DNA of 64,000 bases from Cyclobacteriaceae bacterium YHN15 (GTDB lineage: Bacteria > Bacteroidota > Bacteroidia > Cytophagales > Cyclobacteriaceae): NCBI GenBank assembly GCA_003797895.1, contig RKQB01000004.1:124001-188000 (forward strand). The letters run 5' to 3'. The notes under the pieces were generated by a model that did no database searches, was not told the DNA's origin, and saw only the letters and a program-made list of their open reading frames with translations. Both the position numbers and the translations under genes were made by a program. This document shows, piece after piece, positions 9,355-18,555 of this stretch (position 1 is the first letter of the stretch; every line of letters starts with the position of its first letter).

Positions 9355-9401
9355 AGTGTTTGGGTTTAGTGACAGAAGTTGAATTTAATTATAAAAAAGA
9401 A

Positions 9402-9427
9402 AAAGGTGACAGTTACCCATCACCTTT
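9402..9427 (-). terminator. Terminator of the DUF2911 gene
   Basis: An 8-bp stem AAAGGTGA/TCACCTTT (9402-9409, 9420-9427) has a 10-base loop. Read on the minus strand it is followed by TTTTCTTTTTTATA. It sits 22 bases past the stop of the DUF2911 gene. Confidence 0.8.
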
Positions 9428-9448
9428 ATTCTTATGATTCAAAAAACT

Positions 9449-10054
9449 TTAAAATGCTGCTTTAAATCCTTCCATTTTCTGGTCAACCTGAGTATCTACC
9501 ATGAATGATACTTTAACATTTTCAAAGGCCATACTTACTTTGGCCACTTTGTTATTTTCTGCTGAAATAGTATATGTTAACCTTTCCTGTACGGAGGCTA
9601 ATTTTTCAGGTGTTACCTTGATGGTTGCCACATCATCCTTTGCTAAAGCTTCCTCGTCAATTTTACCGTCTTTCATATAATTGAACACGGAATTTCCTTT
9701 TCCATTCAAGTGGATGGTCCAGTCACCGGATTCCTGAGGTGTGATAAATACAGCGTATTTCCCAGGGCGAAGGTTTTTGCCTCCTACGCTCACTCCGGTA
9801 CTGAATTCAATAATGGTTTGTGCATTTGCGCCAGCTCTCCAAGTAACTCCATATTTCTCAATTTCTCCGAAGATTTTTCTTCCTTTTACAGCAGGAGAAG
9901 AATAGTCAATGCTGATTTTGGTAAAGCCAACATTTTGGGAAACAAACGCAGCTGGACTGGCTGCAGGAGTTTGAAGTTGGGCTATAGCCTCTGGCTGTAG
10001 CCCAAAAATGAGGACAGAGAGAATACTGCAGATTAGTAAAATTTGTTTTTTCAT
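9449..10054 (-). CDS. DUF2911 family exported protein
   Basis: A 201-residue protein with a signal peptide ending at EAIAQ (residue 26). The DUF2911 hallmarks follow: ISIDYSSPAVKGRKIFG (48-64) and WRAGANAQTIIEF (71-83), then GKYAVFITP. This Bacteroidota family is predicted to be a periplasmic beta-sandwich protein of unknown role. It is monocistronic, divergent from the archease-rtcB operon with a 138-base intergenic region. Confidence 0.88.
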   Translation of the reverse strand: MKKQILLICSILSVLIFGLQPEAIAQLQTPAASPAAFVSQNVGFTKISIDYSSPAVKGRKIFGEIEKYGVTWRAGANAQTIIEFSTGVSVGGKNLRPGKYAVFITPQESGDWTIHLNGKGNSVFNYMKDGKIDEEALAKDDVATIKVTPEKLASVQERLTYTISAENNKVAKVSMAFENVKVSFMVDTQVDQKMEGFKAAF

Positions 10055-10192
10055 AGTTTTTTTGAGTTTATGGATTTATATCATGCAATTTACAACAAGA
10101 AATGAATAAGCTTGTTTCAGATGCTTTAAGAAAGGTAAAATCTGCTAAAAAATGCCATATTTTGATTAAATTGTTTCATAAGACAAAAGAAA

Positions 10193-10609
10193 ATGAAATC
10201 CTTGGAATATTTGTCCCATACAGCCGATGTCAGAATGAAAATAAAGGGCAGTTCTAGAGAGGAACTGTTCTTGGTAGGATTGGAGGGAATTGGACGAATT
10301 TTAAAAGAAGAGGTTTTTAATAAGACTTCCGATCCAGAGGAGATTGTGGAAATTCAAATAAATTCAGTAGACATTACAGCATTATTGGTGGAGTTTCTTA
10401 ATGAGGTGTTATTATGGTCACATACACTTAAGGCAGTTTTTTTTGATGTTGATATTAAAGAATTGAAGGAAGATTTTATCCAAGCCAAAATCAAGGGAGT
10501 TTTTGTGGAGGAATTTGACGAAGATATTAAAGCGGTAACTTACCATGAGGCAGAGGTGGTTAAAAATCCGGATGGATATTGGGAAACTGTTATAGTACTT
10601 GATATTTAA
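10193..10609 (+). CDS. Archease (RtcB-activating chaperone)
   Basis: A 138-residue archease. The family's N-terminal motif YLSHTADVRMKIKG is at residues 6-19, with Asp12 expected to bind the activating metal. The C-terminus has KAVTYHEAEVV followed by a final LDI with conserved Asp137. Archease increases turnover and broadens nucleotide use of RtcB by assisting its guanylylation. The stop codon is 4 bases before the rtcB ATG, so the two are co-transcribed. Family identity is clear from motifs and neighbour. Confidence 0.93.
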   Translation: MKSLEYLSHTADVRMKIKGSSREELFLVGLEGIGRILKEEVFNKTSDPEEIVEIQINSVDITALLVEFLNEVLLWSHTLKAVFFDVDIKELKEDFIQAKIKGVFVEEFDEDIKAVTYHEAEVVKNPDGYWETVIVLDI

Positions 10610-10613
10610 CAAT

Positions 10614-12059
10614 ATGGGACTGAAAGAGCAGCTTATCAGGAAAAGTGATTATTTATGGGAACTCCCACCTTCGGTTAAAGAAGGTATGAGAGTTCCTGCC
10701 CAAGTCTACGCTTCCGCAAGGATTTTGGAAGAAATCGGAAGCGATAAGTCATTGGACCAGTTGGTGAATGTGGCCATGTTGCCAGGGATACAAATGGCAT
10801 CCATCGTGATGCCGGATGTGCACGAGGGATACGGATTCCCTATTGGAGGAATAGCGGCCACCCTTTGGCCGGAAGGTGCCATTTCCCCAGGAGGAATCGG
10901 ATATGATGTCAATTGTGGTGTAAGATTACTTAGTTCGAAACTTTCCAAACATGACCTGAAAGGAAGGGGAGAGGAACTGGCCAAATCTTTATATGCCAAA
11001 ATCCCTTCAGGAGTAGGCAAAGGTGGATTTGTGCAGCTGACAGATCATGAGCTGGATGAAGTTTTAAAAAATGGTGTACAGTGGGCTTTGAAAAATGGGT
11101 ATGCCGTACCCGATGACCTCCCTAAAATAGAATCGGAAGGAAAGCTTCCCCATGCCGATCCTCAGTTTGTATCAGATCATGCCAAAAGAAGAGGCATAGA
11201 TCAAATTGGGACTATTGGCTCTGGCAACCACTTTGTGGAGGTTTCATATATTGATCAGATTTATGATCCGAAAGTAGCGGAAGTGTTTGGGCTGAAAAAG
11301 GATCAGTTAACTATACTTATCCATACCGGCTCCAGAGGGCTGGGGCATCAGGTAGCTTCCGATTATATGAAATTAATGGTAGCTACCATGAGTAAATACG
11401 GTATTTCTGTTCCGGATAGGGAATTGGCTTGTGTACCTTTTAATTCCACCGAAGGGCAAGAATATTTCAAGGCTATGGGAGCAGCTGCGAATTATGCCTG
11501 GTGCAACAGGCAAGTGATTACATGGGAAATCAGAAAAGCTTGGGAAGAATTTTTCGAAGGGAAAAATACACAGTTAAACCTTGTTTACGATGTAGCCCAT
11601 AATATTGCCAAATTGGAGGAGCATTTAATTGGTGGAAAAAAGGTGAAACTTATTGTACACCGTAAAGGATCAACCAGGGCTTTTGGACCCCACCATCCAG
11701 AAATCCCTGCCCACTATCAAGTAACGGGTCAGCCTGTAATTATTCCTGGAAGTATGGGGACGGCGTCCTATGTAATGGTTGGTACAACAGAGGCAGAAGA
11801 AAAGGCTTTTGGTTCTACTTGCCATGGTGCAGGGAGGAGAATGTCCAGAAGGGCTGCCCAAAAGGCAGTGAATGTGCATGACTTGGAAAAGGAACTTTCA
11901 GAAAGAAATATTTATGTCAGGGCAGGTTCCAGGTCAGGAGTAAGCGAGGAAGCCCCCATTGCCTATAAAGATATAGAGGAAGTAATCGATGTCGTTCATC
12001 AGGCAGGACTGGCAAAAAAAGTAGCAAGACTCCGGCCTTTGGCGGTAATCAAGGGTTAG
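10614..12059 (+). CDS. rtcB: RtcB 3'-phosphate RNA ligase
   Basis: RtcB joins RNA 3'-phosphate or 2',3'-cyclic phosphate ends to 5'-OH ends using GTP and manganese. Visible motifs include SPGGIGYDVNCGVRLL (metal ligands Asp98 and Cys101), GSGNHFVEV, HTGSRGLGHQV, PGSMGTASYVM, and CHGAGRRMSRRAAQ, which holds the His that becomes guanylylated. RAGSRSGVSEEAP is near the C-terminus. I chose the ATG at 10614 (481 residues); an in-frame TTG at 10599 would add five residues and overlap archease, which is less likely. Its 3' end overlaps the convergent desaturase gene by 11 bases. Confidence 0.96.
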   Translation: MGLKEQLIRKSDYLWELPPSVKEGMRVPAQVYASARILEEIGSDKSLDQLVNVAMLPGIQMASIVMPDVHEGYGFPIGGIAATLWPEGAISPGGIGYDVNCGVRLLSSKLSKHDLKGRGEELAKSLYAKIPSGVGKGGFVQLTDHELDEVLKNGVQWALKNGYAVPDDLPKIESEGKLPHADPQFVSDHAKRRGIDQIGTIGSGNHFVEVSYIDQIYDPKVAEVFGLKKDQLTILIHTGSRGLGHQVASDYMKLMVATMSKYGISVPDRELACVPFNSTEGQEYFKAMGAAANYAWCNRQVITWEIRKAWEEFFEGKNTQLNLVYDVAHNIAKLEEHLIGGKKVKLIVHRKGSTRAFGPHHPEIPAHYQVTGQPVIIPGSMGTASYVMVGTTEAEEKAFGSTCHGAGRRMSRRAAQKAVNVHDLEKELSERNIYVRAGSRSGVSEEAPIAYKDIEEVIDVVHQAGLAKKVARLRPLAVIKG

Positions 12060-12960
12060 CCATGAGTGGATCTTCAATTACTTTATTCTCCTCTAGTGGT
12101 AGAGGGCTAAGGTCAATAGTTTTAAGCATGCTTAGAGAAAGCTGGTTTTTCCATCTTTCAGACCCGGGAGCCAAAAACAAAAATTGTAATTTTCCTTTCC
12201 AGGAAGGAATTTTTGGTAATTGATTAAAAATATCCTGGTACTCATGAAGGAGGATTTTTGCGGGATTATGGGTTTGGATATTATGGGTTATGCCATAAAT
12301 AGGTTTTTCATCTTCCTTTTCATAGGTTCCGAATAAATGATCAAATATGATTAAAATCCCTCCTAGATTTTTATCGATATATTGAGGATTGCTGCCATGA
12401 TGTACCCTATGATTGGAGGGTGTATTCAAAATCAGATCCAGCCATCCTAATTTTTTTACGCGTTCGGTATGGATGATCACATTCCATAAATAGGAAATGG
12501 TTTCGTTGAGTAAAATCATCCACGGAGGAATTCCCAAAAGACAAAGAGGAGCCCAAAACAAAAAACGGTATAAAGTATGAAAGAAATTTACCCGGATGCC
12601 AACTGAAAGATTGAAATGGACAGAGGAGTGATGGGTCACATGGGCTGCCCAGAAAATTCGGGATTTATGTCCCAAAAGATGAAAAAGATACATCACAAAA
12701 TCGCAGGCTATGAAGGCCGCAATAAATAACCAAATGGTAGATTCAGGTTTAAAAAAGGCAAAATGATATACAAAAGAGTAAAGGCTAAATGCAACGCCCT
12801 TCATAAGTAACCCTACAGGTAAAATGATAAGACCCACAGTGAAATTGGCCATCATATCCTTGATTACCTCTTGACCGGAATCGTTTCTCCAAGCAATTGT
12901 AAGCTCGATTAAGAAGAGTATGATTAATAGGGTAGCCCCAATGTTGTCTAGATTAATCAT
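12049..12960 (-). CDS. Sterol desaturase / fatty acid hydroxylase family membrane protein
   Basis: A 303-residue multi-pass protein with the di-iron histidine clusters of the family: HLLGH (94-98), HVTHH (107-111) and NHRVHH (~188-193). Transmembrane segments lie before and between these clusters. Such enzymes hydroxylate or desaturate lipids, with the histidines facing the cytoplasm. The specific lipid is not deducible. It is convergent with rtcB, sharing 11 bases at the stops, so transcripts of the two genes are complementary at their 3' ends. Confidence 0.9.
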   Translation of the reverse strand: MINLDNIGATLLIILFLIELTIAWRNDSGQEVIKDMMANFTVGLIILPVGLLMKGVAFSLYSFVYHFAFFKPESTIWLFIAAFIACDFVMYLFHLLGHKSRIFWAAHVTHHSSVHFNLSVGIRVNFFHTLYRFLFWAPLCLLGIPPWMILLNETISYLWNVIIHTERVKKLGWLDLILNTPSNHRVHHGSNPQYIDKNLGGILIIFDHLFGTYEKEDEKPIYGITHNIQTHNPAKILLHEYQDIFNQLPKIPSWKGKLQFLFLAPGSERWKNQLSLSMLKTIDLSPLPLEENKVIEDPLMANP

Positions 12961-13050
12961 CTGAGTTAGATTTCATTCTATTTAAGTAAAAAATTAAAGA
13001 TTTAAAAATCCGCTTAGAGAATTTTTAAACATTTTTAATGGTAGAATAAC

Positions 13051-13058
13051 TAAATTTG
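13051..13058 (+). promoter_or_regulatory. Bacteroidota -7 promoter element of yjdM
   Basis: TAAATTTG is a perfect match to the TAnnTTTG consensus. It ends only 4 bases before the ATG at 13063, so transcription would begin at or next to the start codon, giving a leaderless or nearly leaderless message. Confidence 0.55.
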
Positions 13059-13062
13059 CGGA

Positions 13063-13398
13063 ATGGAAAATACCCCTCCTTGTCCAGCCTGTAATTCTCC
13101 TTATGCATACGAAGTGGACCATCAAATGGTCTGTCCCGAATGCGGCTTTGTTTGGGCAATTGAAGAAGAAAAATCAGAAGATGGCCCGATAGTCAAAGAT
13201 GCCAATGGGAATATATTGACAGATGGAGATTCTTTGGTAATTGTTAAAGATTTACCTGTAAAAGGTGCTCCAAAACCTATCAAAGCAGGCACAAAGGTCA
13301 AAAACATCAGATTGGTGGAAGGAGACCATAATATTGACTGCAAGATTGAGGGTTTTGGTTCAATAGCTTTAAAATCAGAATTTGTTAGGAAAGCGTGA
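13063..13398 (+). CDS. yjdM: YjdM/PhnA-like zinc-ribbon protein
   Basis: A 111-residue protein with an N-terminal zinc ribbon (Cys7, Cys10, Cys24, Cys27: CPAC...CPECGF). The YjdM domain follows, with [23 protein letters not shown] in the middle and a basic FVRKA end. The family was once annotated as alkylphosphonate uptake protein PhnA, but its function is not established. It stands alone between a divergent desaturase gene and a convergent HTH gene, with a shared terminator. Confidence 0.9.
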   Translation: MENTPPCPACNSPYAYEVDHQMVCPECGFVWAIEEEKSEDGPIVKDANGNILTDGDSLVIVKDLPVKGAPKPIKAGTKVKNIRLVEGDHNIDCKIEGFGSIALKSEFVRKA

Positions 13399-13445
13399 AT
13401 TCTGCCTAATTGGTTTTTTAATTCTCTTTACAATTTCATCCACAA

Positions 13446-13473
13446 AAATAGCTGGCCTTCTGACCAGCTATTT
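13446..13473. terminator. Bidirectional terminator between yjdM and the HTH gene
   Basis: A perfect 10-bp stem AAATAGCTGG/CCAGCTATTT (13446-13455, 13464-13473) has an 8-base loop. It is followed by TTTGATTTTTT on the plus strand and TTTTTGTG on the minus strand, so it can serve both converging genes. Confidence 0.85.
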
Positions 13474-13484
13474 GATTTTTTGAT

Positions 13485-13691
13485 TTATTCATCCACAAAT
13501 TCCAGAATATCCCCAGGCTGACAGTCCAACACTTTGCAGATGGCTTCCAGTGTACTGAACCTTATGGCTTTGGCTTTACCGGTTTTCAGGATGGAAAGAT
13601 TGGAAAGGGTGATGTCTACCTTTTCGGAGAGTTCATTCAGGGACATTTTTCTTTTGGCCATCATTACATCTAAATTCACTATGATTGCCAT
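13485..13691 (-). CDS. Small Xre/Cro-type HTH regulator (YozG-like)
   Basis: A 68-residue protein consisting almost entirely of one helix-turn-helix domain: MSLNELSEKVDITLSNLSILK (helices 2-3), then RFSTLEAICKVLDCQPGDILEF. The last segment is typical of the YozG/HTH_26 group. It starts 2 bases after the stop of a DUF2975 membrane protein on the same strand, a pairing that recurs in many bacteria. It probably regulates its own operon. A signal sensed through the membrane partner is inference. Confidence 0.9.
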   Translation of the reverse strand: MAIIVNLDVMMAKRKMSLNELSEKVDITLSNLSILKTGKAKAIRFSTLEAICKVLDCQPGDILEFVDE

Positions 13692-13693
13692 AT

Positions 13694-14278
13694 TCAGACG
13701 GTTAATTCGTTTTCAGATTGGATTTCCACACCTCTTTTAAATATTTGGGCGATGGCATAGATGAGAGCAGCCATCAACAGGTATTCGAAAGCTCCTCCAA
13801 TATATCCCCCAAGAGCAGGGATATCGAAGCTTCTTTTCACCAGCCATTTGAAATAAGCAGAGGCAAGGATAATGGTCAAGCCTATTTGGAACGCCACATA
13901 ACTTATTTCTGAAATCTTTTTGGAAACCTCTTTACTGAAAGGATGTATCAGGTTGATTTTTAGAAAAACAAGGATCATCAGGTAAAACATATAGGCCTTC
14001 TGACCTGTGATTATCAGTAGGAAAGTTATGACTCCAACATAATTCCAAAAATGTTGATTCAATAGTCCATAGAGATTTAAACCTTCAAAAAGATCCTTGG
14101 CAACAATTGGTTTAAATAAGCTGTAAATAAAAGTAAACAGCAGTGCTCCCGCTTTGATGCAAAGACCGATGAAGATTGACCAGATCACAATGGTGATCAG
14201 CATGAGACCGGGTTGGGTAACCCATTTTTCCTTCCATTCTTTTTCCCATTTCATAGATGTATGATTTTGTTTTTGCAA
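13694..14278 (-). CDS. DUF2975 family membrane protein
   Basis: A 194-residue protein with about four transmembrane helices (approximately residues 24-50, 74-92, 98-112, 130-150 and a final one near 160-180). It resembles DUF2975, a family nearly always encoded next to a small Xre-like regulator, as here. The C-terminus IAQIFKRGVEIQSENELTV matches the usual end before the regulator start. Function is unknown. Confidence 0.75.
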   Translation of the reverse strand: MQKQNHTSMKWEKEWKEKWVTQPGLMLITIVIWSIFIGLCIKAGALLFTFIYSLFKPIVAKDLFEGLNLYGLLNQHFWNYVGVITFLLIITGQKAYMFYLMILVFLKINLIHPFSKEVSKKISEISYVAFQIGLTIILASAYFKWLVKRSFDIPALGGYIGGAFEYLLMAALIYAIAQIFKRGVEIQSENELTV

Positions 14279-14354
14279 ACATCGATAAAAAAATATTGAT
14301 AAACAATAAATTTAGATTGAAAAACAAAAAAATATATAGAGGTCAATAAATAAA

Positions 14355-14387
14355 AAAACCCTTATGAATTCATTTCATAAGGGTTTT
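14355..14387 (-). terminator. Terminator of the zincin-motif lipoprotein gene
   Basis: A perfect 14-bp stem (14355-14368 with 14374-14387; AAAACCCTTATGAA and its complement) has a 5-base loop. On the minus strand it is followed by TTTTTTTATTTATT. It lies 137 bases past the stop at 14524, implying a long 3' untranslated region. Confidence 0.9.
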
Positions 14388-14523
14388 GGATTTCCTAGAA
14401 GCTGTTTTTCCGGACTTTACTCAATTTATTCTTCTTTTTAAATAGACTTTTTTGTGAAAAGTCAAATCAAATAAGGAAAGAGCAAACCCACAGCAGCTTA
14501 GGAGAACTGACTTGTATTCATGA

Positions 14524-15576
14524 TCAAGAGGCAGCTTCCACCAAAATTTCAAAATCATCAAAGAAAGCTTCCCCTGTTGTTCCCGGCATCATTACCGCAA
14601 AGGGTATCATAAATATTGTCCTTCTGGTAAAGTTGGGTAGCCTTAACTCTAACGTTTGGTCCTTCAATTCGCCGTTTATGGGATTTGGTTCCGTGGTCAG
14701 AAAATGAGATTCATTGATGGTAGCACCTGTAGAGCCAATTTTGGTATCGTAAACCCTCAAGGCTATTGCTACCCCGGGTCCCTGAAGATTTTCTGCATTA
14801 ACTTTGGTCCTCAAGATGACCGTAGCACCTTCAGGAATATTGGGCACATCCAATTCTTTGTAAATATATCCTGTATTTTCTCCATTTCCCTCCGAAGAAA
14901 GTCCCAAATAAGGTATTCCTGAATTTTCATGTATTCCTCTTGATACTTCATACTTGCCATTGTCATTTGAAAATCTCCATAAAGGGTCATCCAGGTCATT
15001 TTTGAAAAAAACAGGATCCTGTTGAAAATCCTGCTCGAAGTCAATGCACTGTTCATTGGCAGCTAAACGATCAATTAATTCGTCTAAGTAATACTTTCGC
15101 AATTCGGGTTCATTTTCTTTATAAATGAAAAATTGATTGAATGTTTCTGTCATTAAGGATAGGGGCCTGCCATCACACTTCAAAGCATTGTCATGTGGTA
15201 AGTTAAGGAGTGCATGACCCATTTCGTGAAAAAACAGATTTTCTCTTTGTATATCCGTTTTATTTGCCCAATCACAATTTGCAGATTTTGAAATAAGTAC
15301 GGTTCTCTTACCTGTTTGCGGATGCCTAATATATCCGATTCCACAGTAAACTTCATTTTCGGAAATCCGGATTTCGTCCACATAGGCAATATCCATACCC
15401 GAAAGGTCAAAATTAAATCCTCTCAACTTGGCCTCATCTTCAAATCTATCCAAGAAAATCTGAAGATCAGGGAAATCTTTTTGCTCAGGGGAGGGCGTTG
15501 GATCGTCGGTGGGGTCACAGGAAATAATACCAAGCAATAAAAAGAAAACGAAAATAAATTTGGAAGAATATTTCAT
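14524..15576 (-). CDS. Lipoprotein with zincin-type HExxH motif (putative metalloprotease)
   Basis: A 350-residue lipoprotein with signal and lipobox GIISC (Cys20), followed by an Asp/Pro-rich linker. It contains FFHEMGHALLNLPHDN: His117, Glu118, His121, then His128 and Asp129. The H-E-x-x-H followed seven residues later by His resembles a Bacteroidota family of surface lipoproteins with predicted zinc peptidase domains. The C-terminal ~160 residues lack the motif and look like a beta-sandwich of the carbohydrate-binding or lectin type. Substrate is unknown. It is monocistronic, with a strong distal terminator. Confidence 0.75.
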   Translation of the reverse strand: MKYSSKFIFVFFLLLGIISCDPTDDPTPSPEQKDFPDLQIFLDRFEDEAKLRGFNFDLSGMDIAYVDEIRISENEVYCGIGYIRHPQTGKRTVLISKSANCDWANKTDIQRENLFFHEMGHALLNLPHDNALKCDGRPLSLMTETFNQFFIYKENEPELRKYYLDELIDRLAANEQCIDFEQDFQQDPVFFKNDLDDPLWRFSNDNGKYEVSRGIHENSGIPYLGLSSEGNGENTGYIYKELDVPNIPEGATVILRTKVNAENLQGPGVAIALRVYDTKIGSTGATINESHFLTTEPNPINGELKDQTLELRLPNFTRRTIFMIPFAVMMPGTTGEAFFDDFEILVEAAS

Positions 15577-15881
15577 AATAAAAAGGTTTTAAAGTGGATA
15601 ATACGGAATTACGTAAAAAATAAATCAATAGTTTTAATTCTAAACAAAAAAAATATTATACCAATTAAATTGCATCTTAGTAAGATTTTTTTTTCATTTT
15701 TTCTTACCTAATCTCATTCATAAAAATTAGGCTTACCCGATGGATATGCTCCAAAAAATCAATAATTTCAATAAGGATATTTGGTGTTCATAATCTATAA
15801 AAGCCAAATTAGTCATCAAATATCATTTAAATATCGACTAATATCTAAAAATATCTATCGATATCAATTAATGCCTAATAA
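15577..15881. other. 305-base AT-rich intergenic region
   Basis: The region lies downstream of valS and upstream of the zincin lipoprotein gene, both on the minus strand. It is very AT-rich and holds no convincing ORF or RNA gene. It contains a phased ATATC repeat near its valS end and presumably the lipoprotein promoter at the other. I saw no strong stem-loop terminator for valS. Confidence 0.6.
15820..15866. repeat. Five ATATC copies at 10-11 base spacing
   Basis: TATC begins at 15821, 15832, 15842, 15852 and 15862, each preceded by A or AA, with an additional copy at 15856. The spacing equals one helical turn. It lies immediately downstream of the valS stop on the minus strand. Confidence 0.6.
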
Positions 15882-18515
15882 TTACCCCAATTTAGTTAAA
15901 GCTTCCTCCAAAGCCTTGATTTTGGCTTGAGCATCGGAAAGTTTTTTCTTCTCATTTTCTACCACCGCAGCAGGTGCACCTGCCACAAAGCGCTCGTTGC
16001 TGAGTTTTTTTATCACTGTATTCAAGAAACCTTTTGTGTATTCCAGTTCCTTGAAGATGTTTTCTTTTTCTTCTTCCAAATTGACCTGACCTTCCATGGG
16101 AATAAAACATTCATCAGCCTTGACCACAAAACTTACAGCATTTTCCAAAGAGTCCCCAAAGGAAACATCTGATAGGTTTGCCAGTTTTTTCAGGACCGAA
16201 TCAAATTGCTGATAGAGATCAGGTTGGTGGGTTTTGATGGTCAGGGAGAATGCCTCTTTGGGAGAGATTCCTTTGGATGCCCTGATATTTCTTACCTGGG
16301 ACACCAATTCAAATACCTGATAGGCCTCTTCAATCTGAAATTTGTCAAATGCTTTGGCCTTGGGCCAATTTGCGACAATCAAGGCTTCATTTGTACTTCT
16401 TTCCTTAATCTGATGCCACAATTCCTCAGTCAGGAATGGCATGAAAGGATGAAGGATCTTGAGGATTTCCTCAAAGAATACAATGGTTTTTTCGAAGGTC
16501 TCTTTATCGATAGGCTGCTGGTAAGCTGGCTTGATCATTTCCAGATACCAGGAACAGAAATCATCCCAGATCAACTTATAAGTTGCCATCAGCGCATCAC
16601 TGATTCTGAACTTGCTGAAATGATCCTCAATTTCTGTCAAAGCCTGATTGAATCTGTTTTCAAACCAAGAAATAGATGCTTCATTGGCTGCTCCTGAAAG
16701 CTTTTCATCTATATCCCAACCACTGACAAGCCTGTAGGCATTCCAGATTTTGTTGGCAAAGTTTCTTCCCTGTTCAACCAATTTCTCATCATAAGGCAAA
16801 TCATTTCCGGCAGGGGAGGAGAACAGCATTCCTGTTCTGACACCATCAGCCCCAAAGTTCTTGATCAGTTCCAATGGATCCGGGGAATTGCCCAAGGATT
16901 TGGACATTTTTCTACCAAGTTTGTCCCTCACGATTCCGGTCAGGTATACATTTTTGAAAGGTAGTTCACCCATATATTCATAACCCGCAATGATCATCCG
17001 GGCCACCCAAAAGAAAAGGATTTCAGGAGCTGTGACCAGGTCATTGGTAGGGTAGTAGTATTTCAGGTCTTCATTGGGTTTGCCTGTTGTAAACACATCC
17101 GTATCAAAAACAGAGATGGGCCACAGCCAAGAGGAGAACCAGGTGTCCAGTACATCCTCATCCTGTCTGAGGTCAGCCATGGTATAGGCAGTCCTGAATT
17201 TTTGATTGGCCAATATTAAGGCTTCTTCTTTGGTTTTGGCAACCACAAATTCTCCATTGGGCAAGTAGAAGGCAGGGATTTGGTGGCCCCACCACAATTG
17301 ACGGGAAATGCACCAGTCGCGCACATTTTCCATCCAGGCCCTGTACATGTTTTTGAATTTGGGTGGATGGAGTTGGATGATGTCTTCCATTACCGCTCTT
17401 AGTGCAGGTTTGGTGATCTCCTCCATTTTCAGGAACCATTGCAAAGAGAGCTTGGGCTCAACTACAGCATCTGTTCTTTCTGAATGACCTACGTTGGATT
17501 TGTAATCTTCAATTTTTTCAAGTTGACCAACTCCCTCTAGCATTTTGCCTATTTTCTTTCTGGCGATAAATCTGTCTTCGCCTACCAAGATTTTGGCTTT
17601 TTCATTGAGCGTACCGTTATCATTTAGGATATCAATGACTTCCAATTTATGTTTAATTCCCAATTCATAGTCATTGACATCATGGGCTGGAGTGACTTTC
17701 AAACAGCCTGTACCGAATTCCATGTCTACGTACTCATCTTCAATAATTGGAATTGCCCTGTGGATCAGAGGGATGACAGCTTTTTTACCTTTCAGATGTG
17801 TGAATCTTGGATCATTCGGATTGATGCATATGGCCACATCCGCCATGATGGTTTCCGGTCGGGTGGTGGCAATTGTCAGAAACTGATCCTCATTGCCTTC
17901 AATCTTATAGTTGATATAATATAATTTGGAAGCAATCTCCTTCATGATTACTTCATCATCAGAGAGGGCAGTTTTTCCTTGCGGGTCCCAGTTGACCATT
18001 CTCACACCCCGGTAGATTTTTCCTTTATTATACAGATCCACAAATACCGAAAGGACTGCATCACTTAGGTCAGTATCCATGGTAAATTTGGTTCTGTCCC
18101 AGTCACAGGAAGCACCTAATTTCTTAAGTTGCTCGAGAATTATGCCGCCATATTTTTCCTTCCATTCCCAAGCATACTTGAGGAATTCTTCTCTACTGAG
18201 TGCCTTCTTGTCAATACCCCTTTCTTTGAGCATGGCTACCACTTTGGCTTCTGTAGCGATGGAAGCATGGTCGGTACCGGGTACCCAGCATGCATTTTTG
18301 CCCTCCATACGGGCTTTACGGACCAATACATCCTGAATGGTATTGTTGAGCATATGCCCCATGTGCAGCACTCCGGTGACATTTGGCGGAGGAATCACAA
18401 TGGTATAGGGCTCTTTGCTGTGGTCTACTTTGGAGGAGAAAAATTTGTTTTCCATCCAGTATTTGTACCATTTTGCTTCAACGGATTCAGGGCTATATTT
18501 GGTGGCTAATGACAT
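15882..18515 (-). CDS. valS: Valine--tRNA ligase
   Basis: An 877-residue class I aminoacyl-tRNA synthetase charging tRNA-Val. The ATP-binding HIGH motif appears as LHMGH (50-54, after PPPNVTGV), and KMSKSLGN is near residue 535. The editing domain lies between, with [10 protein letters not shown]. The C-terminal coiled coil ([18 protein letters not shown] to the end) is the ValS tRNA-binding arm. Length is normal. A TAnnTTTG promoter lies 33 bases before the start, and no co-transcribed gene is apparent. Confidence 0.98.
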   Translation of the reverse strand: MSLATKYSPESVEAKWYKYWMENKFFSSKVDHSKEPYTIVIPPPNVTGVLHMGHMLNNTIQDVLVRKARMEGKNACWVPGTDHASIATEAKVVAMLKERGIDKKALSREEFLKYAWEWKEKYGGIILEQLKKLGASCDWDRTKFTMDTDLSDAVLSVFVDLYNKGKIYRGVRMVNWDPQGKTALSDDEVIMKEIASKLYYINYKIEGNEDQFLTIATTRPETIMADVAICINPNDPRFTHLKGKKAVIPLIHRAIPIIEDEYVDMEFGTGCLKVTPAHDVNDYELGIKHKLEVIDILNDNGTLNEKAKILVGEDRFIARKKIGKMLEGVGQLEKIEDYKSNVGHSERTDAVVEPKLSLQWFLKMEEITKPALRAVMEDIIQLHPPKFKNMYRAWMENVRDWCISRQLWWGHQIPAFYLPNGEFVVAKTKEEALILANQKFRTAYTMADLRQDEDVLDTWFSSWLWPISVFDTDVFTTGKPNEDLKYYYPTNDLVTAPEILFFWVARMIIAGYEYMGELPFKNVYLTGIVRDKLGRKMSKSLGNSPDPLELIKNFGADGVRTGMLFSSPAGNDLPYDEKLVEQGRNFANKIWNAYRLVSGWDIDEKLSGAANEASISWFENRFNQALTEIEDHFSKFRISDALMATYKLIWDDFCSWYLEMIKPAYQQPIDKETFEKTIVFFEEILKILHPFMPFLTEELWHQIKERSTNEALIVANWPKAKAFDKFQIEEAYQVFELVSQVRNIRASKGISPKEAFSLTIKTHQPDLYQQFDSVLKKLANLSDVSFGDSLENAVSFVVKADECFIPMEGQVNLEEEKENIFKELEYTKGFLNTVIKKLSNERFVAGAPAAVVENEKKKLSDAQAKIKALEEALTKLG

Positions 18516-18547
18516 AGGTTATACTTCTTATTGTAACTTCAAGGCTG

Positions 18548-18555
18548 CAAAATTA
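18548..18555 (-). promoter_or_regulatory. Bacteroidota -7 promoter element of valS
   Basis: On the minus strand the sequence is TAATTTTG, a perfect TAnnTTTG match, ending 32 bases before the valS ATG. No clear TTTG box is visible at the ideal upstream distance. Confidence 0.5.

Noticed and set aside
10599..10613. TTG start for RtcB that overlaps the archease stop
   Set aside because: The ATG at 10614 gives the usual N-terminus and avoids the overlap.
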